Positions 1 through 6,250 of a stretch of 8,934 bases of DNA are shown in pieces. Location of the stretch: positions 1 through 8,934 of the forward strand of contig JALUKJ010000273.1 in the NCBI GenBank assembly GCA_027056615.1, given 5' to 3'. Made by a program: the position numbers and the translations under genes. Each line of letters starts with the position of its first letter. Position 1 is the first letter of the stretch. The stretch comes from Campylobacteraceae bacterium. Lineage in GTDB: Bacteria > Campylobacterota > Campylobacteria > Campylobacterales > Sulfurovaceae. The notes beneath the pieces are model-generated. The model was not told the origin of the DNA. It made no database searches and saw only the letters and a list, made by a program, of their open reading frames with translations.

Positions 1-1798
1 TTTCAAACTCTTCTACTGAAATGGTTTGGTCACCAATGGCTATCTGCCAATCATACTCTAACATGGATTTCAGGTCAAAGAAGGATTGTAAGTTTTTAGA
101 TTTGGAGCTAACTTTTAACGAAAGTTTGGGACGTAAAAGATTTTTTAGCTCTTTTGGCAAGATAATATCTATACCTAAATTGGAGATAATGGTGGAGGTG
201 TTGAGCAAAAACTCCTCTAGTTTAGACTTGGAGAGTTCTACCATATCTTTTTTTAGAAGTTGGCTAGTTTCAGGTAGATAGCTGTTTAAAAATGAGATAA
301 ATTTTAAAATCTCCATCTTCTTTAGAATGCTTAAACTCTGATTTAAAAGATACTCTTTGGTTTTGTGCTGAACTTTAATGGCTAAAAAATACTCATCTGC
401 TTTGTCGATGTAAATCTTATAACGATATTGACTTTTGATAATGTCAAAAATAGAGAAGTAGTTATAGATAGAGGTGGCAATATTCTCTTCTTCAAAAGTC
501 TTAACTCTGAACTCTTCGGCATGGAAAAAGCTCCAAGAGACTTTAGGTGGATTGTTTTTCTGTTTTTTATGAGTAAACTCCATACTATCTACAAAATCAC
601 TAATAATCGCAGAGAGTATCGCTTCTGTTGAGGTTAATTGGTTCAGATACTTTTTCTTATGTTGAACCATTTTAGGAGCTAATAGACTCAAATTTTTAAG
701 CTGTTTTTGCACTTCTGGAATGGAGTGAAGTAGTCTGTAGACAATAAAAAAGCTCTTTTTGTTCTCTACTACAGCAGGGATAAAACTTTTTGACTCTATC
801 ATCAAATAAGCAATACGAAAAAGATAGAAAAGAAAACGGTAACTCTGGCTTCCACTATCATCTTCAAATGAAATAAAGAGCCTAAAGAGTTCAAGAGTAG
901 AGATGGTCATGGTCTCTGTTCTAAACTTTGCGTCAATATCAACAAAAAGGTTTTTCGAATCTAAAAACAGAGGATTTGTCACTTTGAATTGACTCTCATA
1001 AACATTATGATTAAAAATAAACTCAAAATCTGCATTTTGAAAAAGTCGCTCTATATCCTCAATCTCACGGCTCTGAATTGGAGAGATATTTTGAACCAAC
1101 GCTTTAGGCACTTTTTTATAAAACTCCTCCATTACCTCTTTGTAGTCAATAGGTGCAAAAGGAGGGTTAGATGAGAGCATAGAGAGTATAAAACTTGAAC
1201 TGTCACCCAGTTTAATAATCTCCAAAGGTTCACTACTTACCTCTTGGGCTTGATAAGGAGTTAAAGATAGGGGGTACTCTATATTTATCTCATTCTCAAT
1301 CCCATAATGTTTAATAAGGTCAAAACCACGAAGAGAAAAGAGTGTAAAAGGATTCTTATCCATCTCACTGACAGCGATATAGTAGAGTCCTGCAATATGT
1401 TTACAAGCAGAGTAACCTCCAAAATCAGGACAAGAACAATTCATTTTAAAATCTTTAAAGAGAGAGATTCTAGCCTTATGGAGAAGATTTAAAAAAGTTT
1501 CAGGTAAATCTCCATTCATGATTGAGGCTAAAATAAGAGGGTTTTTTTCTAAAATAGTTTTAATAGTTGTTATCTCATTTTTACTAAAAGGAGTAAAGTC
1601 CATACTTGTACTGTAGTAGGGATTGTAGTTACCTTTTACTTTTGCTTTAATATGACTATTTTTTAGAGAGACATTGTAAACCTTACCTGTATTGGCATAA
1701 CTCTTACCTCGTCCTAGTCGTCCTGAATCTGTCTTTTGCTCCAAAACCTTTAAAAGCTCTGCACCCCAGATGGTGGTTCCGTACTGTTTTCTTGCCAT
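1..1798 (-). CDS. SWIM zinc-finger SNF2-family helicase, N-terminal part (cut by window edge)
   Basis: An open frame of about 599 codons runs on the minus strand from ATG at 1798-1796 to the left edge with no stop, so the gene is partial. The N-terminus (MARKQYGTTIWG, then a GRLGRGKSYA stretch near residues 26-35) is typical of bacterial SWIM proteins. A complete SWIM zinc motif C-x-C-x8-C-x-H lies at C121, C123, C132 and H134. The last visible residues (about 560-599, with LKVSSKSKN, DWQIAIGDQ and SVEEFE) match the conserved segment just before the SNF2 ATPase core in bacterial SNF2 helicases; the ATPase motifs should lie outside the window. Such proteins are presumed DNA-dependent translocases, and the zinc finger is thought to bind nucleic acid or protein. 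The start is preceded only by a purine-rich AAAGAAAA stretch, a weak ribosome site. It lies 63 bp downstream of the recombinase on the same strand and may share its transcript. The family assignment is confident; the cellular role is not known. Confidence 0.85.
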   Translation of the reverse strand, partial: MARKQYGTTIWGAELLKVLEQKTDSGRLGRGKSYANTGKVYNVSLKNSHIKAKVKGNYNPYYSTSMDFTPFSKNEITTIKTILEKNPLILASIMNGDLPETFLNLLHKARISLFKDFKMNCSCPDFGGYSACKHIAGLYYIAVSEMDKNPFTLFSLRGFDLIKHYGIENEINIEYPLSLTPYQAQEVSSEPLEIIKLGDSSSFILSMLSSNPPFAPIDYKEVMEEFYKKVPKALVQNISPIQSREIEDIERLFQNADFEFIFNHNVYESQFKVTNPLFLDSKNLFVDIDAKFRTETMTISTLELFRLFISFEDDSGSQSYRFLFYLFRIAYLMIESKSFIPAVVENKKSFFIVYRLLHSIPEVQKQLKNLSLLAPKMVQHKKKYLNQLTSTEAILSAIISDFVDSMEFTHKKQKNNPPKVSWSFFHAEEFRVKTFEEENIATSIYNYFSIFDIIKSQYRYKIYIDKADEYFLAIKVQHKTKEYLLNQSLSILKKMEILKFISFLNSYLPETSQLLKKDMVELSKSKLEEFLLNTSTIISNLGIDIILPKELKNLLRPKLSLKVSSKSKNLQSFFDLKSMLEYDWQIAIGDQTISVEEFE

Positions 1799-1861
1799 GA
1801 GTTTTCTTTATGCTGTTTTTTTGTGTTATTTTACTCTTTTGTCTCTTTAAAGAAGAAGGTA

Positions 1862-2500
1862 CTAACTTGTTTGTGTTGGAGTAGGTTTTGAAATCTCAAG
1901 AACCCTCTCTCCAAACTCCCTAAGCTCTCCATTAGGTGAAACATAACGGTAGAGGGTAGGGCGAGTAATTCCAAGCTCAGAACATAGTTCAGCCACAGAG
2001 GTATCACGATTTTTCATGGAGGCTTGGGCTAATCTTACTTGAGCTTTGGTCAGTTGAAATTTTCGTCCACCTTTACGCCCCCTAGCTCGTGCTGCTTGAA
2101 GTCCTGCAATGGTTCGTTCACGATTTAGCTCTCTTTCAAATTCTGAGAGAGCTGCAAAGATAGAGAATACCATTCGACCTGATGGGGTAGTAGTATCAAT
2201 ATCAACTCCTTGACCAGAGAGAACTTTAAATCCAACTTCTCTTTGGGTTAAATCATCAACTGTAGAGATAAGATGTTTTAGGCTTCGTCCAAGTCGGTCA
2301 AGTTTCCAAACTACTAAGATGTCATCTGCTCTAAGAGCTTTTAGACAATGTTTTAAACCAACTCTATCTTCTTTGGCTCCTGATGCTTTATCCGTATAGA
2401 TATTTTCTTTTTGAACACCTATTTTGATTAGTGCATCTATTTGTAAATCTAAAACTTGGCTTCCATCTGATTTTGAGACTCTTGCGTAACCTATTAGCAT
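1862..2500 (-). CDS. serine recombinase, resolvase/invertase family
   Basis: This is a 212-residue small serine recombinase, which cuts and rejoins DNA at short paired sites through a 5'-phosphoserine intermediate. The N-terminal catalytic domain (about 1-105) starts LIGYARVS, with R7 and nucleophile S9. Other expected catalytic arginines are R46 (DRVGL) and R69 and R72 (KLDRLGRS). The long dimer/E helix follows at about 108-135 (GRMVFSIFAALSEFEREL, then a basic RARGRKGGRK linker). A C-terminal helix-turn-helix spans about 166-186 (TSVAELCSELGITRPTLYRY). The C-tail is some 20-25 residues longer than in gamma-delta resolvase. All key residues are intact, so it should be active. The ATG at 2500-2498 is preceded by GGGAAA. 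Upstream, the intergenic region carries two palindromes that could be its binding sites. No Tn3-type transposase is visible, so whether it serves a transposon, a plasmid or an inversion switch is unknown. Confidence 0.93.
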   Translation of the reverse strand: MLIGYARVSKSDGSQVLDLQIDALIKIGVQKENIYTDKASGAKEDRVGLKHCLKALRADDILVVWKLDRLGRSLKHLISTVDDLTQREVGFKVLSGQGVDIDTTTPSGRMVFSIFAALSEFERELNRERTIAGLQAARARGRKGGRKFQLTKAQVRLAQASMKNRDTSVAELCSELGITRPTLYRYVSPNGELREFGERVLEISKPTPTQTS

Positions 2501-2525
2501 TTTAATTTCCCATTTTATTGATTTA

Positions 2526-2552
2526 AATGATATAATGACTAATTATATCATT
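2526..2552. repeat. perfect 11-bp inverted repeat, candidate recombinase site or operator
   Basis: The left arm AATGATATAAT (2526-2536) and right arm ATTATATCATT (2542-2552) are exact reverse complements separated by 5 bases, GACTA. The centre is at 2539. The repeat lies 26-52 bases from the recombinase start codon. Serine resolvases usually bind such dyads as dimers and repress their own promoter. This is a candidate only; AT-rich DNA gives some chance palindromes, but 11 matching pairs is long for chance here. Confidence 0.5.
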
Positions 2553-2561
2553 ATTTTTAGT

Positions 2562-2580
2562 AGATAATTAGCTATTATCT
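2562..2580. repeat. 7-bp inverted repeat, second candidate subsite
   Basis: Arms AGATAAT (2562-2568) and ATTATCT (2574-2580) are separated by 5 bases, TAGCT. Its inner core, ATAAT-N5-ATTAT, is the same as in the first palindrome, and the two centres (2539 and 2571) are 32 bp apart, about three helical turns. Shared core, equal spacer length and phased spacing suggest one protein recognises both. Confidence 0.42.
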
Positions 2581-2607
2581 TCTTGAATTTAAAAGTGAGG
2601 TGACGGT

Positions 2608-4035
2608 ATGTTTATATCAAGAGAGAAAGAGATGGCTATGCTTAGAGAGATTGAGGAGAATGAAACCTCCTCTTTTGTCGCTATCTATGGACGAAGACGT
2701 ATAGGTAAAACGGAGATGGTTAGACATTTTTGTGATAATGAGGATGTTTTTTTTATTGAGTTTACAGGAAAACGAAAAGTCTCTAAACAAAATCAAATTC
2801 GTACATTTCTTAGAAATATAGAGAAGAAGTTTAAAATAAAGGTGGAGAGAGTAGCTGATTGGTATGATGCCTTTGAAGTGTTTCAAGAAAATATAGAGAT
2901 GCTTGATGGTAAAGAGAAAAAAGTCATTTTTGTAGATGAGTTACCTTGGCTTGATTCGGCTAAATCTAATTTTTTAGAGGAGTTGTCTTACTTTTGGAAT
3001 ACTTATTGTACAAGACGAAATGATATTATTTTAATTGTCTGTGGTTCAGCTGCTTCTTATATGATAAAAAAAGTGATACACAATATCGGCCCTCTTCATG
3101 GACGATTAACGGCAATTATTCCCATGAAACAATTTGATTTAAGTGCAACAAAAGAGATGTTACTTTCACAAGGGTGTAACTACTCCGATAAGGCTGTAGT
3201 TGATACCTATATGGCGTTTGGAGGTGTGGCAAAATATATTGAAAACCTATCTGCAAAAAAGACACTTCATGAAAATATTAATGCTTTATGTTTTCAAGAT
3301 ACAGGATTAATGAAATATGAGTATGAGGAGTTATTTTCATCACTTTTTAACAACTCAAAAACACACTATAGTATTATGAATGAGCTATCTTCAAAATGGA
3401 GTGGATTTACACAAAAAGAGTTGTCTCTATTGGTGAAAATCTCATCAGGAAGTATAAAAAAACCACTTGAAGAGTTACATACTTCAGGATTTATCTCTCA
3501 AACTACAAAGTTTGGAAATAGAAAAAGAGATATTGTCTATCGAGCTACAGATTGCTTCTCTTATTTTCATAATAAATGGATAAAGAATTCAGTAGAGGGA
3601 AGTGATTGGAATCAAATGTCAACAACTCAGAGTTTCAGGTCATGGTCTGGTTTTGCTTTTGAAAATATTTGTCATATGCATGTGGAACAGATAAAAGAGG
3701 TATTGGGAATTAGAGCTGTTCCTACACAGACACATTATTGGAGTTATAGGGAAGAGGGAAAAGTAGGGACACAGATTGATATGTTGATTGAGCATACTAA
3801 TGGAAGTAAAAATATAGATATTATTGAGTGTAAATACTATAATGGTAAATTTAAGATTGATAAAAACTACAAAGAGAACCTACAACAAAAAATAAATATT
3901 TTTAATGAGCAAACGGAGTATAAATATAATATACGACTCATAATGATAACTTCTAATGGAGTAGAAAAAAATGAACACTATGGAGATGTTGTTAATGTTA
4001 GTTTGGAATTAAGTGACTTGTTGAATGTAAAGTAA
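2608..4035 (+). CDS. AAA-type ATPase with C-terminal PD-(D/E)XK-like domain (archaeal-type ATPase/DUF234 group)
   Basis: This 475-residue protein has a P-loop NTPase domain at about 1-215. Walker A is GRRRIGKT (28-35), Walker B is VIFVDE (D110, E111), and a sensor-1-like strand ILIVCGSAAS lies at 141-150. A winged-helix region follows at about 250-312 (FTQKELSLLVKISSGSIKKPLEEL). The C-terminal part has the spacing of a PD-(D/E)XK nuclease core: E352, D391 in TQIDMLIE, then E407 and K409 in IIECKYY. This order fits the archaeal-type ATPase family with a DUF234-like tail, which also occurs widely in bacteria. The biochemical role of the family is poorly known; ATP-dependent DNA handling is an inference. 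It is transcribed away from the recombinase and stands 200 bp before a second ATPase. Glutamate is written mostly GAG, unlike the ter genes at the right end. The start is supported by AGGTGA just upstream. Confidence 0.88.
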   Translation: MFISREKEMAMLREIEENETSSFVAIYGRRRIGKTEMVRHFCDNEDVFFIEFTGKRKVSKQNQIRTFLRNIEKKFKIKVERVADWYDAFEVFQENIEMLDGKEKKVIFVDELPWLDSAKSNFLEELSYFWNTYCTRRNDIILIVCGSAASYMIKKVIHNIGPLHGRLTAIIPMKQFDLSATKEMLLSQGCNYSDKAVVDTYMAFGGVAKYIENLSAKKTLHENINALCFQDTGLMKYEYEELFSSLFNNSKTHYSIMNELSSKWSGFTQKELSLLVKISSGSIKKPLEELHTSGFISQTTKFGNRKRDIVYRATDCFSYFHNKWIKNSVEGSDWNQMSTTQSFRSWSGFAFENICHMHVEQIKEVLGIRAVPTQTHYWSYREEGKVGTQIDMLIEHTNGSKNIDIIECKYYNGKFKIDKNYKENLQQKINIFNEQTEYKYNIRLIMITSNGVEKNEHYGDVVNVSLELSDLLNVK

Positions 4036-4235
4036 ACCTTCGTTTGTGATACAGTTTCAGTTTATATCTTAATCTTCTTAAAAAGTGTAAATAAAACCGT
4101 TAATTATTCTAAGTTTTTTATAGGGTATGTATTTTTTAATTAAAATACAGAGTCGAAATAGAAATTTATCAAATTTAGATTAACTTTTAATTATATTCTA
4201 TATAATGCTTATTAAGATAAGCAAAAAGGTTTAAA
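4036..4235. other. intergenic region between the two ATPases, AT-rich hairpins, no gene
   Basis: No coding frame of note is seen. An 8-bp inverted repeat, TGTATTTT (4128-4135) with AAAATACA (4142-4149), is separated by TTAATT. It lacks a following T-run, so it is a poor terminator. A promoter and a small dyad for the second ATPase sit at the right end and are listed separately. Confidence 0.5.
4201..4222 (+). promoter_or_regulatory. probable -10 box and adjoining dyad ahead of second ATPase
   Basis: TATAAT at 4201-4206 matches the consensus -10. It is followed directly by GCTTAT (4207-4212) and ATAAGC (4217-4222), a 6-bp inverted repeat with a 4-base spacer covering the expected transcription start. 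The ribosome site AAAAGG ends at 4229, six bases before ATG 4236. The dyad could be an operator or a 5' hairpin; no regulator is identified. Confidence 0.45.
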
Positions 4236-5465
4236 ATGTTAGAACGAATTCAACAATACTCCTACTCTTTATTAAAAAATACAAATATTGAATACAAAAG
4301 ATACTTTTTTAAAGAGGTAGATTTTAACAATAGACTCATAGGTATCATCGGTGACAGAGGTATTGGAAAAACAACATTTTTACTTCAATATTTAAATGAG
4401 TTAGATGTATCACTCGATAAAAAACTTTATGTAAGTGCTGAGTTCCTACTGCTTAGTAATATTGAACTTTTTGAGTTAGCAGAAGAGTTTGAAAAGATTG
4501 GTGGTAAGGTCTTGGTGATTGATGAAATCCACCAAATTGCTGATTTTGAAAAACATCTTAAGATGATATATGATGTATTCTCCTCTTTGCAAGTTATTTT
4601 TAGTGGAAGCAATGCCATAAAATTAGAACACTCAAAAGCAGACCTTAGTAGAAGAGCTATGTTGTACCGATTTGGTGGGTTAAGTTTTAGAGAGTTTTTA
4701 GAGCTTAAAACAGGTGAAAGATTTAAGAGTTACACCTTAGAGGATATTTTAGAAAAGCATATAGATATAGCTTTTGAACTAACTTCTAAATTTAAACCGT
4801 TTGAGTTTTATAAGGAGTATTTAGAATATGGCTATTACCCTTTCTATTTCGAGGTTGCTAAAGATACTTTTCTCATAAGATTAAATGAGACCATAAACAC
4901 CACCATAGAGCATGATTTAGCCTATATTTTCAATATTGAACCAAAGTTCATTATAAAGTTAAAACAGCTTGTCACGCTTATCTGTGGCTCTAAGCCTTAT
5001 GAGTTAAATATCTCAAAACTAGCTCAAAAGATAGAGATAAACAGAAATACACTTTATCAATATATCTACTATCTCAATCGTGGTAAAATTTTTAACATCT
5101 TAGACCATAAAGCAAAGGGTGACAATATCTTTTCAAAACCTGCCAAAATATATTTGGCAAATAGTAATCTAAATTTTGCCTATTGTAAAAATATAGAGAT
5201 AGGAACAATACGAGAGGTCTTTTTTGCCAATCAGTTAAAAAATTATTTTAGTCTGTATCAAAATAGTTCTCTTTTAGAAGATGAAATATTGGCTTCAAAA
5301 AAGGGCGATTTTTTAATAAATGAAAAATATACTTTTGAAATTGGTGGGAAAAACAAAAGTTTCAAGCAGATAAAAGATATGCCAAACTCTTTTGTGGCTT
5401 CTGATGATATAGAGGTGGGGTTTGGTAATAAGATTCCTCTTTGGTTGTTTGGATTCCTATATTAA
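4236..5465 (+). CDS. ATP-binding protein, AAA_14 ATPase with DUF4143 C-terminal domain
   Basis: A 409-residue P-loop protein. Walker A is GDRGIGKTT (39-47), Walker B is VLVIDEIHQ (D96, E97), sensor 1 is IFSGSNA (121-127), and an arginine pair follows at SRRAMLYRFGGLSFREF (138-154). This last segment is the recognisable hallmark of the AAA_14/DUF4143 family. A winged-helix stretch lies at about 257-285 (ISKLAQKIEINRNTLYQYI). The C-terminal fold is a degenerate restriction-endonuclease type: D358 in KGDFLI, then E368 and K372 in FEIGGKNK, with two glycines where an active PD-(D/E)XK site normally has E-x-K. Nuclease activity is therefore doubtful. Proteins of this family are common, often strain-specific and of unknown function. 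It is not homologous over its C-terminus to the preceding ATPase but has the same overall plan, ATPase plus winged helix plus nuclease-like tail. No terminator is seen after it. Confidence 0.9.
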   Translation: MLERIQQYSYSLLKNTNIEYKRYFFKEVDFNNRLIGIIGDRGIGKTTFLLQYLNELDVSLDKKLYVSAEFLLLSNIELFELAEEFEKIGGKVLVIDEIHQIADFEKHLKMIYDVFSSLQVIFSGSNAIKLEHSKADLSRRAMLYRFGGLSFREFLELKTGERFKSYTLEDILEKHIDIAFELTSKFKPFEFYKEYLEYGYYPFYFEVAKDTFLIRLNETINTTIEHDLAYIFNIEPKFIIKLKQLVTLICGSKPYELNISKLAQKIEINRNTLYQYIYYLNRGKIFNILDHKAKGDNIFSKPAKIYLANSNLNFAYCKNIEIGTIREVFFANQLKNYFSLYQNSSLLEDEILASKKGDFLINEKYTFEIGGKNKSFKQIKDMPNSFVASDDIEVGFGNKIPLWLFGFLY

Positions 5466-5660
5466 GGGCTTGTGTACTTTATGAGACACTACCACAAAAA
5501 ATGAAAACCTCCATAATAAACTATCTTAAATCAAGTCTCATTTTATTATCTCATTAAGTTTATGGAATTACAATAGAGTGGTAAATTTACTAATCAACAG
5601 GTAGCTAATAGCTTTAGGGTATGGGGCGGAGTATACTTTTGAAGTAATTCCATATTCATC
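5466..5660. other. unassigned spacer between second ATPase and IS256 remnant
   Basis: All frames are closed by frequent stops and no family is recognised. TCTCATT occurs twice at 5536-5542 and 5549-5555. An 11-bp inverted repeat lies at 5561-5571 and 5644-5654 (listed separately). The stretch TGTACTTTATGAGACACTAC at 5473-5492 resembles the style of an insertion-sequence end, but no partner copy is visible here. Probably debris of earlier insertions. Confidence 0.4.
5561..5654. repeat. 11-bp inverted repeat with 72-bp interior
   Basis: TATGGAATTAC (5561-5571) and its exact reverse complement GTAATTCCATA (5644-5654) enclose 72 bp without a gene. Neither arm extends further. Possible readings are a remnant of a very small inverted-repeat element or a leftover of an inversion; chance is not excluded. 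Confidence 0.35.
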
Positions 5661-5685
5661 GGGACTGTAATAAATTTTATGTCAA
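5661..5685. repeat. probable terminal inverted repeat of the IS256-family remnant (one end only)
   Basis: GGGACTGTAATAAATTTTAT and the following GTCAA lie 33 bp beyond the stop codon of the IS256 transposase fragment, the place where such an element should end. The pattern (a G/C-rich tip, then a TGACA-type motif and an A/T block when read on the minus strand) is usual for IS256-family ends. The other end of this element is missing, so the call rests on position and resemblance. Confidence 0.4.
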
Positions 5686-5718
5686 CACCTAAATCGTTGG
5701 TCAAATTATATCACTGTT

Positions 5719-6120
5719 CTACAAATTTAAAGTACCTTGTAATCTCTCCTTAAAATTAATATTGAGCTGAGAAATTGTAAGACTCCAATTTCTAATGGGT
5801 ATTGTCCATTTTTTCTCAGCATTACGAATTCCTGCATAAAGTAGTTTTAAAAGACTATTATCCGTAGGGAAAGCTCCTTTAGTTTTAGTCAATGTTCTAA
5901 ATTGTCGGTGTACAGATTCACTAATGTTAGTGGTATAAATAATACGTCTAATGTCTTATGTATACTTAAAGTAATTTGAAAGATTCTCCCAGTTGTTATA
6001 CCATAGTCAAAAACAATAGGGTATTTTTTACCCCATTTGGCTTCTAATTTATCAAGAGCATCTTCAGCTTCTTCTTTGGTAAAGGCTTGATAAACAGTTT
6101 TAAGTTCACCTGCAAATAGT
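5719..6120 (-). pseudogene. IS256 (Mutator) family transposase, C-terminal fragment with frameshift and stop
   Basis: Read on the minus strand, the fragment begins FAGELKTVYQAFTKEEAEDA, continues LEAKWGKKYPIVFD, then WYNNWENLSNYFKYT, then DIRRIIYTTNISESVHRQFR, LTKTKGAFPTDNSLLKLLYA and NWSLTISQLNINFKERL, ending at TAG (5719-5721). This is the C-terminal third of a Mutator transposase. The TTN-x-x-E segment carries the third residue of the DDE triad. A one-base deletion near 6000-6008 shifts the frame, and a TAA at 5956-5958 replaces a sense codon. The N-terminal two thirds, with the first two catalytic aspartates, are gone: the homology stops at about 6120, where IS3 sequence begins. It cannot be functional. 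Confidence 0.85.
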
Positions 6121-6172
6121 GTTTGATAACTCTCAAGAGAGTATTTTTTTTACTATGGCAATCAATAATTGC
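6121..6172 (-). pseudogene. IS3-family OrfB transposase, downstream piece of the interrupted remnant
   Basis: On the minus strand this reads AIIDCHSKKILS, a TGA stop (6133-6135), then ELSNT, which is the expected continuation of the IS3 integrase-core motif YLSAIID in the piece at 7237-7505. Family members usually have tryptophan at the TGC and TGA codons (IIDWHS and ILSWELSNT), so two single-base changes are inferred. It ends at about 6121 where IS256 sequence starts, so the rest of OrfB, including the second Asp and the Glu of the active site, is missing. Confidence 0.8.
6165..6172. repeat. target-site duplication, left copy (ATAATTGC)
   Basis: The eight bases ATAATTGC directly adjoin the left terminal repeat and recur exactly at 7237-7244 directly outside the right terminal repeat. 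An 8-bp duplication is the usual length for IS256-group elements. The sequence is part of the IS3 coding frame (GCA-ATT-AT on the minus strand). Confidence 0.92.
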
Positions 6173-6200
6173 GACGTAATGAAAAAAATGTGAGGCTAAA
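6173..6200 (+). repeat. left terminal inverted repeat of the 1064-bp element
   Basis: Starts GACGTAATGAAAAA and ends TGTGAGGCTAAA. Against the reverse complement of the right end it differs at three positions only: the third base (C/T) and bases 15-16. Confidence 0.92.
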
Positions 6201-6250
6201 AACCTAATCAAAGTACGGTATAGTAGTCGTAAAAGAGGGTTTATCTACAA

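Larger units (their letters stand above)
2501..2607. promoter_or_regulatory. divergent promoter region between recombinase and first ATPase, with two palindromes
   Basis: The two genes point away from each other. Inside the region, TATAAT at 2531-2536 is a good -10 box for the plus-strand ATPase, and its palindromic partner at 2543-2548 reads TATAAT on the minus strand for the recombinase. Promoters with only a -10 box are normal in Campylobacterota. The ATPase start has an AGGTGA ribosome site at 2598-2603, four bases before ATG 2608. A protein bound at the first palindrome would cover both -10 boxes. Confidence 0.55.

Noticed and set aside
21..1492. Several plus-strand open frames of 60-90 codons at the left end
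   Set aside because: All are antisense to the intact SWIM-SNF2 helicase frame on the minus strand.
4128..4149. Hairpin between the two ATPases as a terminator
   Set aside because: The stem is entirely A/T apart from one G-C pair and there is no T-run after it.
5766..5820. Inverted repeat GCTGAGAAA / TTTCTCAGC
   Set aside because: Both arms lie in the recognisable IS256 coding sequence, where the residues are family-conserved, so no separate role is needed.
6167..6172. Apparent extension of the terminal inverted repeats outward through AATT
   Set aside because: The matching bases on the two sides are better explained as the direct 8-bp repeat ATAATTGC, which contains the self-complementary AATT. 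Restoration of the IS3 frame confirms the direct repeat.
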